Shown here: positions 14,406 through 26,012 of the stretch, piece by piece
Position numbering within the stretch: the first letter of the stretch is position 1
Layout of the letters: every line of letters begins with the position of its first letter
From: Oxalobacteraceae bacterium
Lineage (GTDB): Bacteria; Pseudomonadota; Gammaproteobacteria; Burkholderiales; Burkholderiaceae_D
Direction: 5' to 3'
Length of the DNA: 44,419 bases
Assembly: GCA_021151485.1 (NCBI GenBank)
Contig: JAGKXB010000017.1
Span: 1-44,419, forward strand
Notes under the pieces: model-generated
Databases searched by the model: none
What the model saw: only the letters and a program-made list of their open reading frames with translations
Told to the model about the DNA's origin: nothing
Position numbers and translations under genes: made by a program

Positions 14406-17400
14406 TCAATCCACCACCACCTCAACCTGCAACGGCCCGGTACCACTAAATTTATCCAGCAATAAGTAAATCACTGGCGTAATAAACAAAGTAATCACCT
14501 GCGATACTAACAATCCACCAACAATTGCCAAGCCTAAAGGCTGACGCAATTCAGCCCCGGCGCCCCAACCCAAGGCAATTGGTAAAGCGCCCATCAAGGC
14601 AGCAAGCGTGGTCATCATAATCGGGCGAAAACGCAACAAACATGCCGTGCGGATTGCTTCAAACGGCAACATTCCCTGCATGCGCTGCGCATCCAGAGCG
14701 AAGTCAATCATCATGATGGCGTTTTTCTTGACGATCCCGATCAACATTAAAATGCCGATGGTGGCAATCAATGTCAATTCAAAACCCGCCAGTTTCAAGG
14801 CGAGTAATGCTCCAATCGCTGCCGATGGCAAACCAGCCAAAATAGTAATGGGATGAATATAACTTTCATACAACACGCCCAACAAGATATAAATCACCAC
14901 AATCGCCAAACACAACAAAGCAATCTGACTCGCTTGCGATGATTGGAAAACCGCTGCGTCGCCTGAATACGAAGTGATCACGCTAGCCGGAAAACGCAAA
15001 GATGCTTTCAATTGCTCAATCTTGGCGCTGGCATCGCCCAATGGGACATCAGGTGCCAGGTTGAACGAAATCGTCACCGCCTGTAATTGCCCTTGATGAT
15101 TGATGGCAATCGCGCCCGCCGTCCGTTTAACCGTGGCAAAGCTGAGCAAAGGCAACAACGCACCAGTCTTACTACGCACAAACACCTTGTGCAAATCGCT
15201 TTCATCCTGCTGCCCAGAATCGGCATCTTGCAAAATCACCTGATAGCTATTACTGCTAGTGAAAATGGTAGAAACCTGACGATCGCCATACGCGCTATAC
15301 AACGCAGTGCGGATATCCTGTATGTTCACCCCAGCGTCATTGGCACGATCACGATCAATCTCTACCACTGCCTGCAAACCTTTGAGCTGCGTATCGCTGG
15401 TGACATCACGGAAAATCGGCTCGGCACGCATTTTTTCCTGCAATTTTTCCGACCAGTTATTCAACTCATCAGCCCGCACGCTTTGCAATACGTATTGATA
15501 ACGGCTTTTACTGGATTTACCCCCCAAACGTAAATTTTGGATCGGAGTAAGGTATACCGACATGCCTGGTATCGCATTGACTTTGCGGCGTAATTGCTCC
15601 AATACCGTATCCATACCCTGACGTTGATCACGCGGTTTCAGGCCGATAAATAAGGCACCATTATTACCTTCACGCACTCGAGACACGACAGTTTCGACAC
15701 TCGGATCCTTCGCCAAAATATCAGCCGCAGCGGTAACCAGTTTCACCATGGTTGGATAAGACGCATCCTGCGGCCCTTCGATCGTGGCACTGATTTGGCC
15801 AATGTCTTCGCTTGGAAAGAAACCTTTAGGAATGCTCACAAATAAATAGGCAGTCATCGCAAAAGTCGCCAACGCCACCACAAATACGATTTTGTTGTGT
15901 TTCAAACACCAGTCAAGACTATGTTCATAGCCCTTCCATACCACATTCAACCCGCGCTCAAAAACACGGCTGATCCATAAGTCACGTTTTGGCGCATGCT
16001 CACTCTCTAGCCCATCATGACGCAAATAACGACTACACAGCATCGGCACCAAAGTCAACGACACCACGGCAGAAACCAGCACCGATAGAGATACCACAGC
16101 AGCAAACTCATGGAACAGCAAACCAATCACGCCCGGCATGAAGAAAATGGGAATAAACACCGCCACCAAAGAAATCGAAATCGAAATAATGGTAAAGCCC
16201 ACTTCACGCGAGCCCTTCAAAGCAGCTGCCAATGGTTCCATCCCATCCTCAACATGGCGCACGATATTTTCCAGCACCACAATCGCATCATCCACCACCA
16301 ATCCCACCGCAATCGTAATACCAAGCAGGGAAATATTATCCAGGCTGTAACCAAAGGCATACATCAAGCCAAAGCAGCCGATGAGTGAAATCGGCAACGA
16401 CAAAACTGGAATCGCCGTAGCGGAAAAACGTTTTAAAAATAAGAAAATCACCATCACTACCAAGGCAATCGTCAGCAACAAGGTAAATTTCACATCCTTA
16501 ATCGCATCGCGGATAGAGATGGATCGATCATTAAAAATCGTCAACGCAATCGACTCCGGCATTTGCGCTTTAAATTGCGGCAAGGTCGCTTTCACCGCAT
16601 CCACCACTGCAACCGTATTCGCATTCGGCTGACGCTGCACGGCCAAAATGATGGACGGCTGCTTATTGGCCCAACTGGCGTTTTTCACCGATTCCACACT
16701 GTCCTCAACGGTAGCGACTTCTTTCAAACGCATGCTTCTGCCATCACGACTGGTGATAATCAACTCGGCAAACGCTGCTGCATTGGCTAACTGACGATTC
16801 GCATCCAAGGTCAAACTTTGACGTGGCCCATCCAATACACCCACCGGACTATTGGCATTGGCAGCGCGAATCGCCAATGCCAGTTCATCCATGCTCATAT
16901 TGCGCGCAGCCAGCTGCTCTGGTTTGGCTTTGATGCGCACGGCATAACGACGTTGGCCGAAGACAGAAACCTGCGCCACGCCATCAATCGTCGATAAAGA
17001 GGGAGAAATCAAATTCTCGGCGTAATCATTCAAACTGGACAAAGAAATGGAAGGCGACGTCAACGCCAGCAACAACACCGGCGCATCGGCGGGATTAACT
17101 TTGCGATAAGCAGGCAACGCCGTCATTTCCGCCGGCAAACTACGCTGTGCCCGCAACAAAGCGGCTTGTACGTCGACTGCGGCAGCATCAATGTCACGGT
17201 CAGCATTAAATTCCAGCGTAATCGAGGTGTTGCCCTGCGTATTGCTAGAACTGATGGTCGATATGCCGGCAATGGTTGAAAACTGCTTCTCCAGCGGCGT
17301 CGCCACCGACGAGGCCATAATTTCCGGACTCGCCCCCGGCAACACACCCGTCACGTTGATGATAGGTGTATTAAAACTGGGCAAAGCCGCGATCGGCAGC

Positions 17401-17492
17401 TTGGTGTAAGCAACAATCCCGACCACCACAATAGCGATCGACAACAACACCGTCATGACGGGGCGACGGATACAAAGTTCTGAGATGTTCAT
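14406..17492 (-). CDS. RND multidrug efflux inner-membrane transporter (MdtC-like)
   Basis: The 1028-residue length is typical of HAE1-type RND pumps. The N-terminus (ISELCIRRPVMTVLLSIAIVV) is the first transmembrane helix, followed by the periplasmic porter segment beginning GASPEIMASSVATPLEKQ. The proton-relay helix shows GLVVDDAIVVLENIVRHVE with the paired Asp. A second set of helices closes the protein (GIVKKNAIMMIDFAL, then RPIMMTTLAALMGALPIALGWGAG). Sequence patterns are closest to MdtB/MdtC-type members. It trades protons for export of drugs or other amphiphiles. The adaptor gene lies upstream; no outer-membrane channel gene is present. Confidence 0.92.
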   Translation of the reverse strand: MNISELCIRRPVMTVLLSIAIVVVGIVAYTKLPIAALPSFNTPIINVTGVLPGASPEIMASSVATPLEKQFSTIAGISTISSSNTQGNTSITLEFNADRDIDAAAVDVQAALLRAQRSLPAEMTALPAYRKVNPADAPVLLLALTSPSISLSSLNDYAENLISPSLSTIDGVAQVSVFGQRRYAVRIKAKPEQLAARNMSMDELALAIRAANANSPVGVLDGPRQSLTLDANRQLANAAAFAELIITSRDGRSMRLKEVATVEDSVESVKNASWANKQPSIILAVQRQPNANTVAVVDAVKATLPQFKAQMPESIALTIFNDRSISIRDAIKDVKFTLLLTIALVVMVIFLFLKRFSATAIPVLSLPISLIGCFGLMYAFGYSLDNISLLGITIAVGLVVDDAIVVLENIVRHVEDGMEPLAAALKGSREVGFTIISISISLVAVFIPIFFMPGVIGLLFHEFAAVVSLSVLVSAVVSLTLVPMLCSRYLRHDGLESEHAPKRDLWISRVFERGLNVVWKGYEHSLDWCLKHNKIVFVVALATFAMTAYLFVSIPKGFFPSEDIGQISATIEGPQDASYPTMVKLVTAAADILAKDPSVETVVSRVREGNNGALFIGLKPRDQRQGMDTVLEQLRRKVNAIPGMSVYLTPIQNLRLGGKSSKSRYQYVLQSVRADELNNWSEKLQEKMRAEPIFRDVTSDTQLKGLQAVVEIDRDRANDAGVNIQDIRTALYSAYGDRQVSTIFTSSNSYQVILQDADSGQQDESDLHKVFVRSKTGALLPLLSFATVKRTAGAIAINHQGQLQAVTISFNLAPDVPLGDASAKIEQLKASLRFPASVITSYSGDAAVFQSSQASQIALLCLAIVVIYILLGVLYESYIHPITILAGLPSAAIGALLALKLAGFELTLIATIGILMLIGIVKKNAIMMIDFALDAQRMQGMLPFEAIRTACLLRFRPIMMTTLAALMGALPIALGWGAGAELRQPLGLAIVGGLLVSQVITLFITPVIYLLLDKFSGTGPLQVEVVVD

Positions 17493-17560
17493 CTGGAATT
17501 TTCCATTAAACCTGATTAATTAAATCTGGGGAAACGATGGTAATACGGGGACACTCAAAA

Positions 17561-17656
17561 CCGTCGTCCCTGAGTGCTTTAGTCGGAGATCCAGTGGCTT
17601 TAGCAGTCAGCAAAAGAACACTGGATTCCCGCCTAAATCCGCGGGAGCGACGGGGG
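17561..17656. repeat. Dispersed intergenic palindromic repeat, copy 2
   Basis: This element begins CCGTCGTCCCTGAGTGCTTT, continues AGTCGGAGATCCAGT and ACTGGATTCCCGCCTA, and ends GCGGGAGCGACGGGGG. It is the counterpart of the copy at 6801-6897. GATCCAGT/ACTGGATT and the CCGTCGT/GCGACGG ends allow a long imperfect hairpin. It separates the adaptor gene from the transporter gene of one putative operon. Confidence 0.75.
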
Positions 17657-17707
17657 TGAAATTGAGGTCATCATAGATAAGAGGTTAACTATCTAAGCAA
17701 ATAAAAA

Positions 17708-18886
17708 CTAAGCGCTTTTTGGGGCTGCATTTTTATTACCAGCACCCGTTTGCGAACTAGACATTTCCTTGATCTTGTTACCCGGACGCAAGTTTTGCCC
17801 GCCTTCCAACACCACACGATCACCGGCATTCAAACCCGTCACGGCAGCTTGTCCGTTTTCAATCGCCAGCAAGTTGATTTTTTGTATTTTCACAGTTTGA
17901 TCCGCTTGTACCAAATAAACAAACTGCTCTGTTGGCCCAGTCACGATGGCTTGTGCAGGAACCACAATCGCATCTTTTAACGTACGGGAAATCAAATGCA
18001 AATTCGCAAACACGCCCGGCCACAAGAGGCGACGCGGATTAGCAAATTCGGCTTTCATCTTGATCGTTCCAGTTTGCGCATCAGAACTATTGTCGATAAA
18101 AACCAACTTCCCTTTCAAAGGCGCCGATTCCGGCATACCTGGCAAACTAGCAAATACAGGCGCATCCCCTTTCGGATAAGTCGCAATAATGGCGCTTAAT
18201 TCACGCTCAGGCACAGCAAAACTGATGGTAATTGGATCCAATTGCGCAATGCTCAACATCGGCAAACCGGCCGGTTGCGCCAAACTGCCCTCATGCACAT
18301 TGATAGCCCCCACTTTGCCGCTGATGCTGGCATGGATTTTGTTATAACCCAAAACAACATTACCCGAAGAAATCGCCGCCTGATCCGCACGGACAATGCT
18401 TTGTAAAGACGCCACCCGACTACGCAAAGTATCAATCATGGCGGGCGAAATGAAATTCTTTTTCAGCAATTCCAAATTTCGCTGCAACACGCCTTCAGCT
18501 TCCTGCAAATCCGACTTATCCTTAGCCAGCTGCGCCTGCGCTTTTTCCAGATTAAACGTGTCGTTACGCCCATCCAACGTCAACAACAACTGTCCAGCCT
18601 TCACCTCCTGCCCTTCTTTGACATGAATCGCCCGCACCACATTCTGAATCTGCGGCCGCACATCCACCGTCTTAATCGGCGTCACATAACCATTGGCATA
18701 CAGCGTGATCGGTATGGATTTCTTTTCTGCCAGCGTCGTTTTAACGATTTGCACAGGCGTCTTCGCTGGCGACGCGACTGATTTTTCTTTGTTGTGTGAA
18801 TTTTGAGAGTAGTAATAACTACCGCCCAGCAAGGCAATTCCAGCAATAAAAATGAGGGTTTTACTCGAACGATTCAGGCGCGTCAT
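17708..18886 (-). CDS. RND efflux periplasmic adaptor (membrane fusion protein)
   Basis: The protein has 392 residues. An N-terminal membrane anchor/signal (TLIFIAGIALLGGSYYYSQ) is followed by a lipoyl-like half (VRAIHVKEGQEVKAGQLLLTLDG). A helical hairpin (FNLEKAQAQLAKDKSDLQEAE...) comes next, then the returning lipoyl half (ISGKVGAINVHEGSLAQPAG), a beta-barrel domain and a membrane-proximal domain with VVPAQAIVTGPTEQFVYLV. This is the MdtA/AcrA architecture that links the inner-membrane pump to an outer-membrane channel. It is separated from the transporter gene by 215 bp containing a palindromic repeat, longer than usual for such pairs. Confidence 0.9.
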   Translation of the reverse strand: MTRLNRSSKTLIFIAGIALLGGSYYYSQNSHNKEKSVASPAKTPVQIVKTTLAEKKSIPITLYANGYVTPIKTVDVRPQIQNVVRAIHVKEGQEVKAGQLLLTLDGRNDTFNLEKAQAQLAKDKSDLQEAEGVLQRNLELLKKNFISPAMIDTLRSRVASLQSIVRADQAAISSGNVVLGYNKIHASISGKVGAINVHEGSLAQPAGLPMLSIAQLDPITISFAVPERELSAIIATYPKGDAPVFASLPGMPESAPLKGKLVFIDNSSDAQTGTIKMKAEFANPRRLLWPGVFANLHLISRTLKDAIVVPAQAIVTGPTEQFVYLVQADQTVKIQKINLLAIENGQAAVTGLNAGDRVVLEGGQNLRPGNKIKEMSSSQTGAGNKNAAPKSA

Positions 18887-19010
18887 GGTTATTTAGAAAT
18901 TGATGTGTTGATGTGCCAAATTGGCAAAAGCGGCCATGATACCGTGGCTGTAAAAGGCATGAGGGGTATATTTGAGCAGCAAGCAACACACTCCGTACAA
19001 AGCAAATCCC

Positions 19011-19571
19011 TTAGTTGTTTTGCTTTAACCACGCCGCCAATTGTTCTGGGCGCAAGTTGTCATATATTTCAAATGGCTGATGTATCCACGGATTGTTATC
19101 GAGATAATCGACATAAAAATCCGGACGAATGGGGGAACACGCCTTATACCAAATCACGGCAGATTTGAGTTCAGTGACGGCGGGGAAATTTTTAGATACG
19201 TGGCGAAGCACTTGCTGCATGGTCACGCCAGAATCAACCAAATCATCCAGCACCAAGACTCTACCGCCAAGCGTGCCTTGGCTGATGGTGATGTTATCGC
19301 CTATTTCCAATTCCCCACGCTGGGTACCGAGTTGCTCACGATAGGAACTACTGGCAAGAATGGCCAAAGGAAGATTAAAGATACGAGAAAAAACGTCGCC
19401 TAGCCGTAAACCACCACGTGCCAGGCACAATACTTGATCAAATTGCCAATCAGATTCATGGACTTGCAATGCCAGCTGCTCAATTGCGCGGTGGTAAGCA
19501 TCCCAAGTCACCCATAAATCATCATTGGCAGATTCGCTAGATTGATTAGAAGGTTGATTCGGAACAAGCAT
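19011..19571 (-). CDS. Purine-type phosphoribosyltransferase
   Basis: The PRPP-binding loop is VLVLDDLVDSGVTMQQV (two acidic residues, then the SGVT loop). The pyrophosphate loop is LARGGLRLGD. About 186 residues from the ATG at 19571; a GTG nine bases upstream is also possible. Size and motifs fit hypoxanthine/xanthine-guanine phosphoribosyltransferases of purine salvage. It follows purA by about 40 bp in the same direction, which supports purine metabolism. The substrate base cannot be fixed from sequence alone. Confidence 0.82.
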   Translation of the reverse strand: MLVPNQPSNQSSESANDDLWVTWDAYHRAIEQLALQVHESDWQFDQVLCLARGGLRLGDVFSRIFNLPLAILASSSYREQLGTQRGELEIGDNITISQGTLGGRVLVLDDLVDSGVTMQQVLRHVSKNFPAVTELKSAVIWYKACSPIRPDFYVDYLDNNPWIHQPFEIYDNLRPEQLAAWLKQNN

Positions 19572-19611
19572 TGCCACCACCCGCTCTGTCTAATAAATTA
19601 ATTAATTTTAT

Positions 19612-20928
<1,317 letters not shown>

Positions 20929-21015
20929 TTAACCTAACCTAACTTAACTGAATTTTTAATGTAGATTTTTACTTATTTTTTTACTTATTTTTTACTACTT
21001 ATTACTTCGAATCTA

Positions 21016-22173
21016 TCAAAACAAGGGCGCAATCACCCAATCCTGATTATTTAGCACCAATACACGATCGCAATCAAACTCATCCTGATCATTGTCATGA
21101 CCAGGCAAACTTTGTATGACGACTTCACCAGCCTGGCGTAACTGGGAGATTTTGGTACGCAATTTCGCCTCCTTACCCCACGGTGCGCGAATAGCACGTT
21201 TACGCTCGGCAATAGGCAAAAGTCGAGCCAATTCACGTAAATCCATAGAAAAACCAGTCGCAGGACGCGCACGCCCAAATGCCTCACCAACATGATCGTA
21301 ACGTCCGCCTCGTACTACAGCATTCGGCAATCCTTGCACGTACAAGGCAAACATCGCGCCACTTTCATACTGATAGCCACGCAAATCCGCCAAATCAATC
21401 GCGACCTTGATGTCCCCTGCCAAGTTTGCAAAATCAGCTAAACAAGTCAAGTCATCCAAAGCCAATGTGATTCCTGGCAAAGCTGGCAAGACGGAACGTG
21501 CCCGGTCAATTACTGTTACATCGCCATATAAACCAGGCAAAGCCAACAAGGCAGCACGTGTTTGCGCATCATAATCAGCAGTCATGACCTGCAAAGCAGG
21601 CACATCTTTCGCGCCCAATAAAACTGTCAACTCAGTCAGATCATTCTGGGCTTTGACATCAGTCTCCACAATCGCACGCAATACACCGACGTGCGACAAA
21701 TCCAAACGCATTTCAGAAAAACCCGCAAGCTTCAAAGAAGCGCAGGCCAATTCCTGTATTTCAGCATCGGCTTCCAATCCAGCATGGCCATAAATTTCCG
21801 CACCAATTTGCAATGGTTCACGCGTTGCCAAACCAGAAGGCCGTGTATGCAACACACTACCGGCATAACAAAGCCGTGTCACGGAAGTACGATTGAGCAA
21901 ATGTGCGTCGATACGCGCCACCTGCGTCGTCATATCCGCGCGCAAACCAAGAGTACGGCCGGACAATTGATCGATTAACTTAAACGTACGCAAGTCTGTA
22001 TCCTTGCCTGCCCCGGCCAATAAAGACTCCAAATATTCCAACATAGGTGGCATGACCAATTCGTAGCCATAAAGACGGAAATGATCCAAGATGATGCGAC
22101 GCAAATCCTCTATCTTGCGGGCTTCAGAAGGCAAAATATCGGCAATGCTTTCGGGAAGTAGCCAATTCGGCAT
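21016..22173 (-). CDS. hisZ: ATP phosphoribosyltransferase regulatory subunit
   Basis: HisZ is a 385-residue HisRS-like protein without aminoacylation activity that activates short-form HisG, the first enzyme of histidine synthesis. The N-terminus [29 protein letters not shown], then [18 protein letters not shown] and [15 protein letters not shown], matches the family. It lacks the anticodon-binding domain of HisRS. The position downstream of hflC and upstream of purA is conserved in betaproteobacteria. True hisS lies separately at 29597, so the two are not confused. Confidence 0.95.
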   Translation of the reverse strand: MPNWLLPESIADILPSEARKIEDLRRIILDHFRLYGYELVMPPMLEYLESLLAGAGKDTDLRTFKLIDQLSGRTLGLRADMTTQVARIDAHLLNRTSVTRLCYAGSVLHTRPSGLATREPLQIGAEIYGHAGLEADAEIQELACASLKLAGFSEMRLDLSHVGVLRAIVETDVKAQNDLTELTVLLGAKDVPALQVMTADYDAQTRAALLALPGLYGDVTVIDRARSVLPALPGITLALDDLTCLADFANLAGDIKVAIDLADLRGYQYESGAMFALYVQGLPNAVVRGGRYDHVGEAFGRARPATGFSMDLRELARLLPIAERKRAIRAPWGKEAKLRTKISQLRQAGEVVIQSLPGHDNDQDEFDCDRVLVLNNQDWVIAPLF

Positions 22174-22274
22174 GAAATTAAATAGTAAAAAATGAATAAT
22201 AAAAATTAATGATGATGAGAAATATTTAAAACATCGACAATATTTAACGATGTAAAAAATAAATCATCATCACA

Positions 22275-23195
22275 CTACTTTTTGGTACCAGCAGGCGCTT
22301 TAGAAGAGGCGGAAGGCGCAGATGCGCTAGCACCAGAATTTTTAAAGTACTTGAAAAATTCGCTACTAGGATCCAACACCATCACATCGTTATTGGTTTT
22401 AAAACTAGCACGATAGGCTTCCAAACTACGATAAAACTTATAAAACTCAGGATTCTTAGAAAAGGCATCGGCATAAATCTTCGCTGCTTTGGCATCCCCT
22501 TCACCACGAATTGTTTGAGCATCACGATACGCCTCTGCCAAAATCACTGTGCGCTGTTTGTCAGCATCAGCCCGAATTTTTTCAGATTCTGCAGAACCGG
22601 TTGAGCGCAACTCATTCGCCACGCGTGTCCGCTCTGCTTTCATTCTGTCGTAGACGGAGTTATTAATTTGCTCGACATAATCAACACGCTTTAAACGCAC
22701 ATCAATAATGCTGACGCCCATTTGCTTTGCCTCTTCTGCTACTTTTTTGCGAATGGCATCCATCACTTTACCGCGCTCACCAGAAATCACTTCACGCACC
22801 GTACGTTTAGTAATTTCCTCATTCAAGGCAGCTTTAATAATTTGCAACATGCGATCACGTGCACGACGCTCATCCCCACCAAAATTCACAAAATATACTT
22901 TGGGTTCAGCAATACGCCACTTAACAAACGCATCAACCAAAATATTCTTCTTTTCAGCGGTAATAAAACGATCTGAATCAGGCGTATCCAGCGTCAAAAT
23001 ACGTTTATCTAAATACAATACATTTTGAAAAGGACGCGGCAATTTAAAATGCAAACCTGGTGTGCTAATCACTTCTTTGACGCTACCAAAAGCAAACAAA
23101 ATCGCGTATTGGCGTTGATCGACAACAAACAATGTTGAAGACAAAAACATCAAGCCTACCAATCCGGCTAGAAGAATAGAAAATAGTCGGTTCAT
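22275..23195 (-). CDS. hflC: HflC, modulator of FtsH protease
   Basis: HflC has one N-terminal membrane helix (LFSILLAGLVGLMFLSSTLFVVDQRQYAILFAFG) and a SPFH/band-7 domain (PGLHFKLPRPFQNVLYLDKRILTLDTPDSDRFITAEKKNILVD..., cited in part). It forms a ring with HflK around the FtsH protease. Length 306 is usual. The C-terminal tail is Ala/Ser-rich. Its start overlaps the hflK stop by one base (TAATG), so the pair is translationally coupled. Confidence 0.95.
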   Translation of the reverse strand: MNRLFSILLAGLVGLMFLSSTLFVVDQRQYAILFAFGSVKEVISTPGLHFKLPRPFQNVLYLDKRILTLDTPDSDRFITAEKKNILVDAFVKWRIAEPKVYFVNFGGDERRARDRMLQIIKAALNEEITKRTVREVISGERGKVMDAIRKKVAEEAKQMGVSIIDVRLKRVDYVEQINNSVYDRMKAERTRVANELRSTGSAESEKIRADADKQRTVILAEAYRDAQTIRGEGDAKAAKIYADAFSKNPEFYKFYRSLEAYRASFKTNNDVMVLDPSSEFFKYFKNSGASASAPSASSKAPAGTKK

Positions 23196-24556
23196 TATCG
23201 TGCCTCCCGATCACGTGAATCACGGCTACGAACATCTTTTGGTCGTGGCACATCTGATGCCTGCAAAGCATCTTGTAAAGAATTAACAGCAACACCTGTA
23301 TTCGGCTGCGTCAACATATTAGATTTCATATTGGAATTGTTTACTCCACTTGCCCCATCATTTGCTACGGATGACGTTGACGATGTCGACGTCGATGCCG
23401 CTGATTGAGATATCAATTTATCAAGGGGTAAATAAATCATATTGCTACCATTTTTTGCATCCACCATCACTTTTGTCGTGCTGGTAAAAATTTGCTGCAT
23501 GGTTTCTAAATACATACGATCACGCATCACAGCGGGAGCTTTTTGATATTCGGCCAAGACTTGTTTGAAACGCGCCGCATCACCTTGTGCGTTGGCAATC
23601 ACACTCGCGCGATAACCTTCTGATTCCTGCATGAGACGCGACGCAGCACCGCGTGCTTTGGGAATCACATCATTGGCATACGCCTGGCCTTCATTTTTCT
23701 GACGCTCTTTATCCTGCCCAGCTTTCACTGCATCATCAAAAGCAACTTGGACCTGCTCAGGCGGTTGCACGCCCTGCATCGTGACGTTGACAATTTGTAC
23801 GCCAGATTGATAACGATTCAAAATTTGCTGCATGAGTTGCGCCACATCAAGCGCAACTTTTTCCCGCCCTTCATACAACACAAAATCCATCTTGCTCTTA
23901 CCTACGATTTCGCGAATCGAAGTTTCCGCAACTTGCCGAATGGTTTCGTCCTGATCTCGATTATTGAAAATCCATTCTGACGCACTGTTTAATTTATATT
24001 GCACTGCAAACTGAATATCGATGATGTTTTCATCATCAGTCAACATCAACGATTCTTTGGCCTGCTTGTTTTTGACAGAAGAACGATAACCAATCTCTGC
24101 GGTACGCACCTGAGAAAAATTGACCACTTCATGATCTTGAATAGGATACGGCCAACGCCAGTTAAAACCAGCGGGCGCATCGTAACTATATTTACCAAAC
24201 GTCATAACAACGCCTGTTTGGCCTTCTTGAATAATGAAAAAACCACTCGCCAACCACAAAAAAAGTACAACAATCGCAATTGCACCAACACCAAATCCGG
24301 CTTCTTTCATACCAGGGTTTGCGTTACTGTTGTTACCATTATTACCCGAATTATTATTACCATTTTTGCCACCCAGCAAACGCCCCCAACGCTGATTAAA
24401 ATCACGCCAAAGTTGATCTAGATCTGGGGGACCATCGTTAGGCTTTTTGCCATTTCCTGTTGGCTGCTGATTTTTTTCATCTTGGGAACTACGTCCCCAA
24501 CCAGGGTCGCCCAGCGACAACATCACACCAATTTTCTTCAATAATGGAGCAAACAT
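23195..24556 (-). CDS. hflK: HflK, modulator of FtsH protease
   Basis: The protein has 453 residues. An N-terminal cytoplasmic segment (LGDPGWGRSSQDEKNQQ) is followed by an unusually Asn-rich linker (GNNNSGNNGNNSNANPG), a membrane helix (GAIAIVVLFLWLASGFFIIQ) and an SPFH domain with GFNWRWPYPIQDHEVVN. It partners HflC. The C-terminal ~60 residues are low-complexity (poly Ser/Thr, then DVRSRDSRDREAR), which is common for betaproteobacterial HflK. It is downstream of hflX in the conserved hfq-hflX-hflK-hflC order. Confidence 0.95.
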   Translation of the reverse strand: MFAPLLKKIGVMLSLGDPGWGRSSQDEKNQQPTGNGKKPNDGPPDLDQLWRDFNQRWGRLLGGKNGNNNSGNNGNNSNANPGMKEAGFGVGAIAIVVLFLWLASGFFIIQEGQTGVVMTFGKYSYDAPAGFNWRWPYPIQDHEVVNFSQVRTAEIGYRSSVKNKQAKESLMLTDDENIIDIQFAVQYKLNSASEWIFNNRDQDETIRQVAETSIREIVGKSKMDFVLYEGREKVALDVAQLMQQILNRYQSGVQIVNVTMQGVQPPEQVQVAFDDAVKAGQDKERQKNEGQAYANDVIPKARGAASRLMQESEGYRASVIANAQGDAARFKQVLAEYQKAPAVMRDRMYLETMQQIFTSTTKVMVDAKNGSNMIYLPLDKLISQSAASTSTSSTSSVANDGASGVNNSNMKSNMLTQPNTGVAVNSLQDALQASDVPRPKDVRSRDSRDREAR

Positions 24557-24619
24557 TCTTTGTGATCCGACTAGGTAAGAACAACAATGATAAAAGTAAC
24601 AAGAACCTCAGCAACGAGC

Positions 24620-25720
24620 TCAGCAAGAAACAGAGGGAATGTCAGCGATATGATCAACTCGTGCGAATTCAACAATAGCCTGCCGCAACAAATCTAAGCC
24701 AGCTCCGGTTCTCGCACTCAAAAAAACGCGGTGGATTTTACCACATTCATCACGCTCCAAAGAAGGCACAAGATCGGCTGCATCGATCTTATTCCACACC
24801 AATATTTGCGGAATATGATCAGCACCAATCTCTTTTAATACCAGATTAACTTGCTCGATTTGCTCCATCCGAACTGGACTATTTCCATCTACCACATGCA
24901 ATAACAAATCGGCATGGTTGGTTTCTTCCAACGTGGTGCGGAAAGCCGCCACTAATTGATGGGGAAGTTCGCGCACAAAGCCAACCGTATCGGAGATCAC
25001 AACACTGCCGACCTGATCTCCTAGATAAATGCGACGCGAAGTGGTATCCAGCGTGGCAAAAAGTTGATCTGCAACATACGCCCCTGTTTTAGCAAGTGCA
25101 TTAAAAAGACTAGATTTACCGGCATTCGTATAGCCGACTAAGGAAATAGAGAAAGTGTGATTACGTGCTCTTGCGCGACGTTGGGTTTCGCGCTGACGAT
25201 GCAACTTTTCTAATTGCCCACGTAAGGCTTTGACTCTGACACCCAACAAACGACGATCAGTTTCAAGTTGGGTTTCGCCCGGGCCACGTAAGCCTATCCC
25301 ACCTTTTTGGCGTTCTAAATGGGTCCAACCTCGAATCAAACGAGTAGCGAGATGTTGCAACTGCGCCAATTCAACCTGCACTTTTCCTTCATGACTTTTG
25401 GCACGCTGCGCAAATATATCAAGGATTAAACTGGTTCGATCAATAACACGAATGGAAAAACGACGCTCAAGGTTACGCTGCTGAGCCGGTGACAACGCAT
25501 GATTAAAAATCACCAAGTCCAGCTTATTTTCTTGCACAGAAGCAATAATCTCATCCGCTTTACCTGTTCCCACAAAATACGCTGGATCGGGACTAGAACG
25601 TTTACAACTAAGTACGACGACTGGCTCAGCACCTGCTGACTTACAGAGCAAAGAGAGTTCCTCCAAACTAGCAAGAAAATCTTCTTTGCCAAAATCGACA
25701 CCAACCAGCGCTGCACGCAT
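24620..25720 (-). CDS. hflX: GTPase HflX
   Basis: HflX is a ribosome-associated GTPase that splits stalled or heat-damaged ribosomes. The protein has 366 residues: an N-terminal HflX domain (AALVGVDFGKEDFLASLEEL, FVGTGKADEI), the family signature GGIGLRGPGETQLETDRR, and a G domain with GYTNAGKSSLFNAL (P-loop), DTVGFVRELPHQLV (G3) and NKIDAAD (G4). Members in related bacteria often have a C-terminal extension, which is short here. It lies 50 bp after hfq. Confidence 0.95.
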   Translation of the reverse strand: MRAALVGVDFGKEDFLASLEELSLLCKSAGAEPVVVLSCKRSSPDPAYFVGTGKADEIIASVQENKLDLVIFNHALSPAQQRNLERRFSIRVIDRTSLILDIFAQRAKSHEGKVQVELAQLQHLATRLIRGWTHLERQKGGIGLRGPGETQLETDRRLLGVRVKALRGQLEKLHRQRETQRRARARNHTFSISLVGYTNAGKSSLFNALAKTGAYVADQLFATLDTTSRRIYLGDQVGSVVISDTVGFVRELPHQLVAAFRTTLEETNHADLLLHVVDGNSPVRMEQIEQVNLVLKEIGADHIPQILVWNKIDAADLVPSLERDECGKIHRVFLSARTGAGLDLLRQAIVEFARVDHIADIPSVSC

Positions 25721-25769
25721 ATGCTTTTGAAATTTTAAATTTTGGAATCTTGCGATTAATTACATTCAC

Positions 25770-26012
25770 TTATTCTTGTTCTGTTTCGCTACCGAGACTC
25801 AACGTCACAGCCCGTCCAGGAACAACCGTGGAAATCGCGTGTTTATAAACCATTTGCGTCACGGTGTTACGTAAAAGAATGACGTACTGATCGAAAGATT
25901 CAATATGCCCTTGAAGTTTAATTCCATTGACGAGATAGATTGATACAGAGATATGTTCTTTACGCAAAGTATTGAGAAAAGGATCTTGCAACAATTGCCC
26001 TTTATTATTCAT
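25770..26012 (-). CDS. hfq: RNA chaperone Hfq
   Basis: Hfq has 80 residues. The Sm1 motif region is [27 protein letters not shown] and the Sm2 motif is [10 protein letters not shown], both intact. It forms hexamers that match small RNAs to messages. The tail after the Sm core is short ([15 protein letters not shown]), as in other betaproteobacteria. It has its own upstream gap of 242 bp with a good promoter candidate, so it may be transcribed apart from der. Confidence 0.97.
   Translation of the reverse strand: MNNKGQLLQDPFLNTLRKEHISVSIYLVNGIKLQGHIESFDQYVILLRNTVTQMVYKHAISTVVPGRAVTLSLGSETEQE

Noticed and set aside
21016..22173. Second histidyl-tRNA synthetase
   Set aside because: It lacks the anticodon-binding domain and the key HisRS motifs and matches HisZ in length and context.
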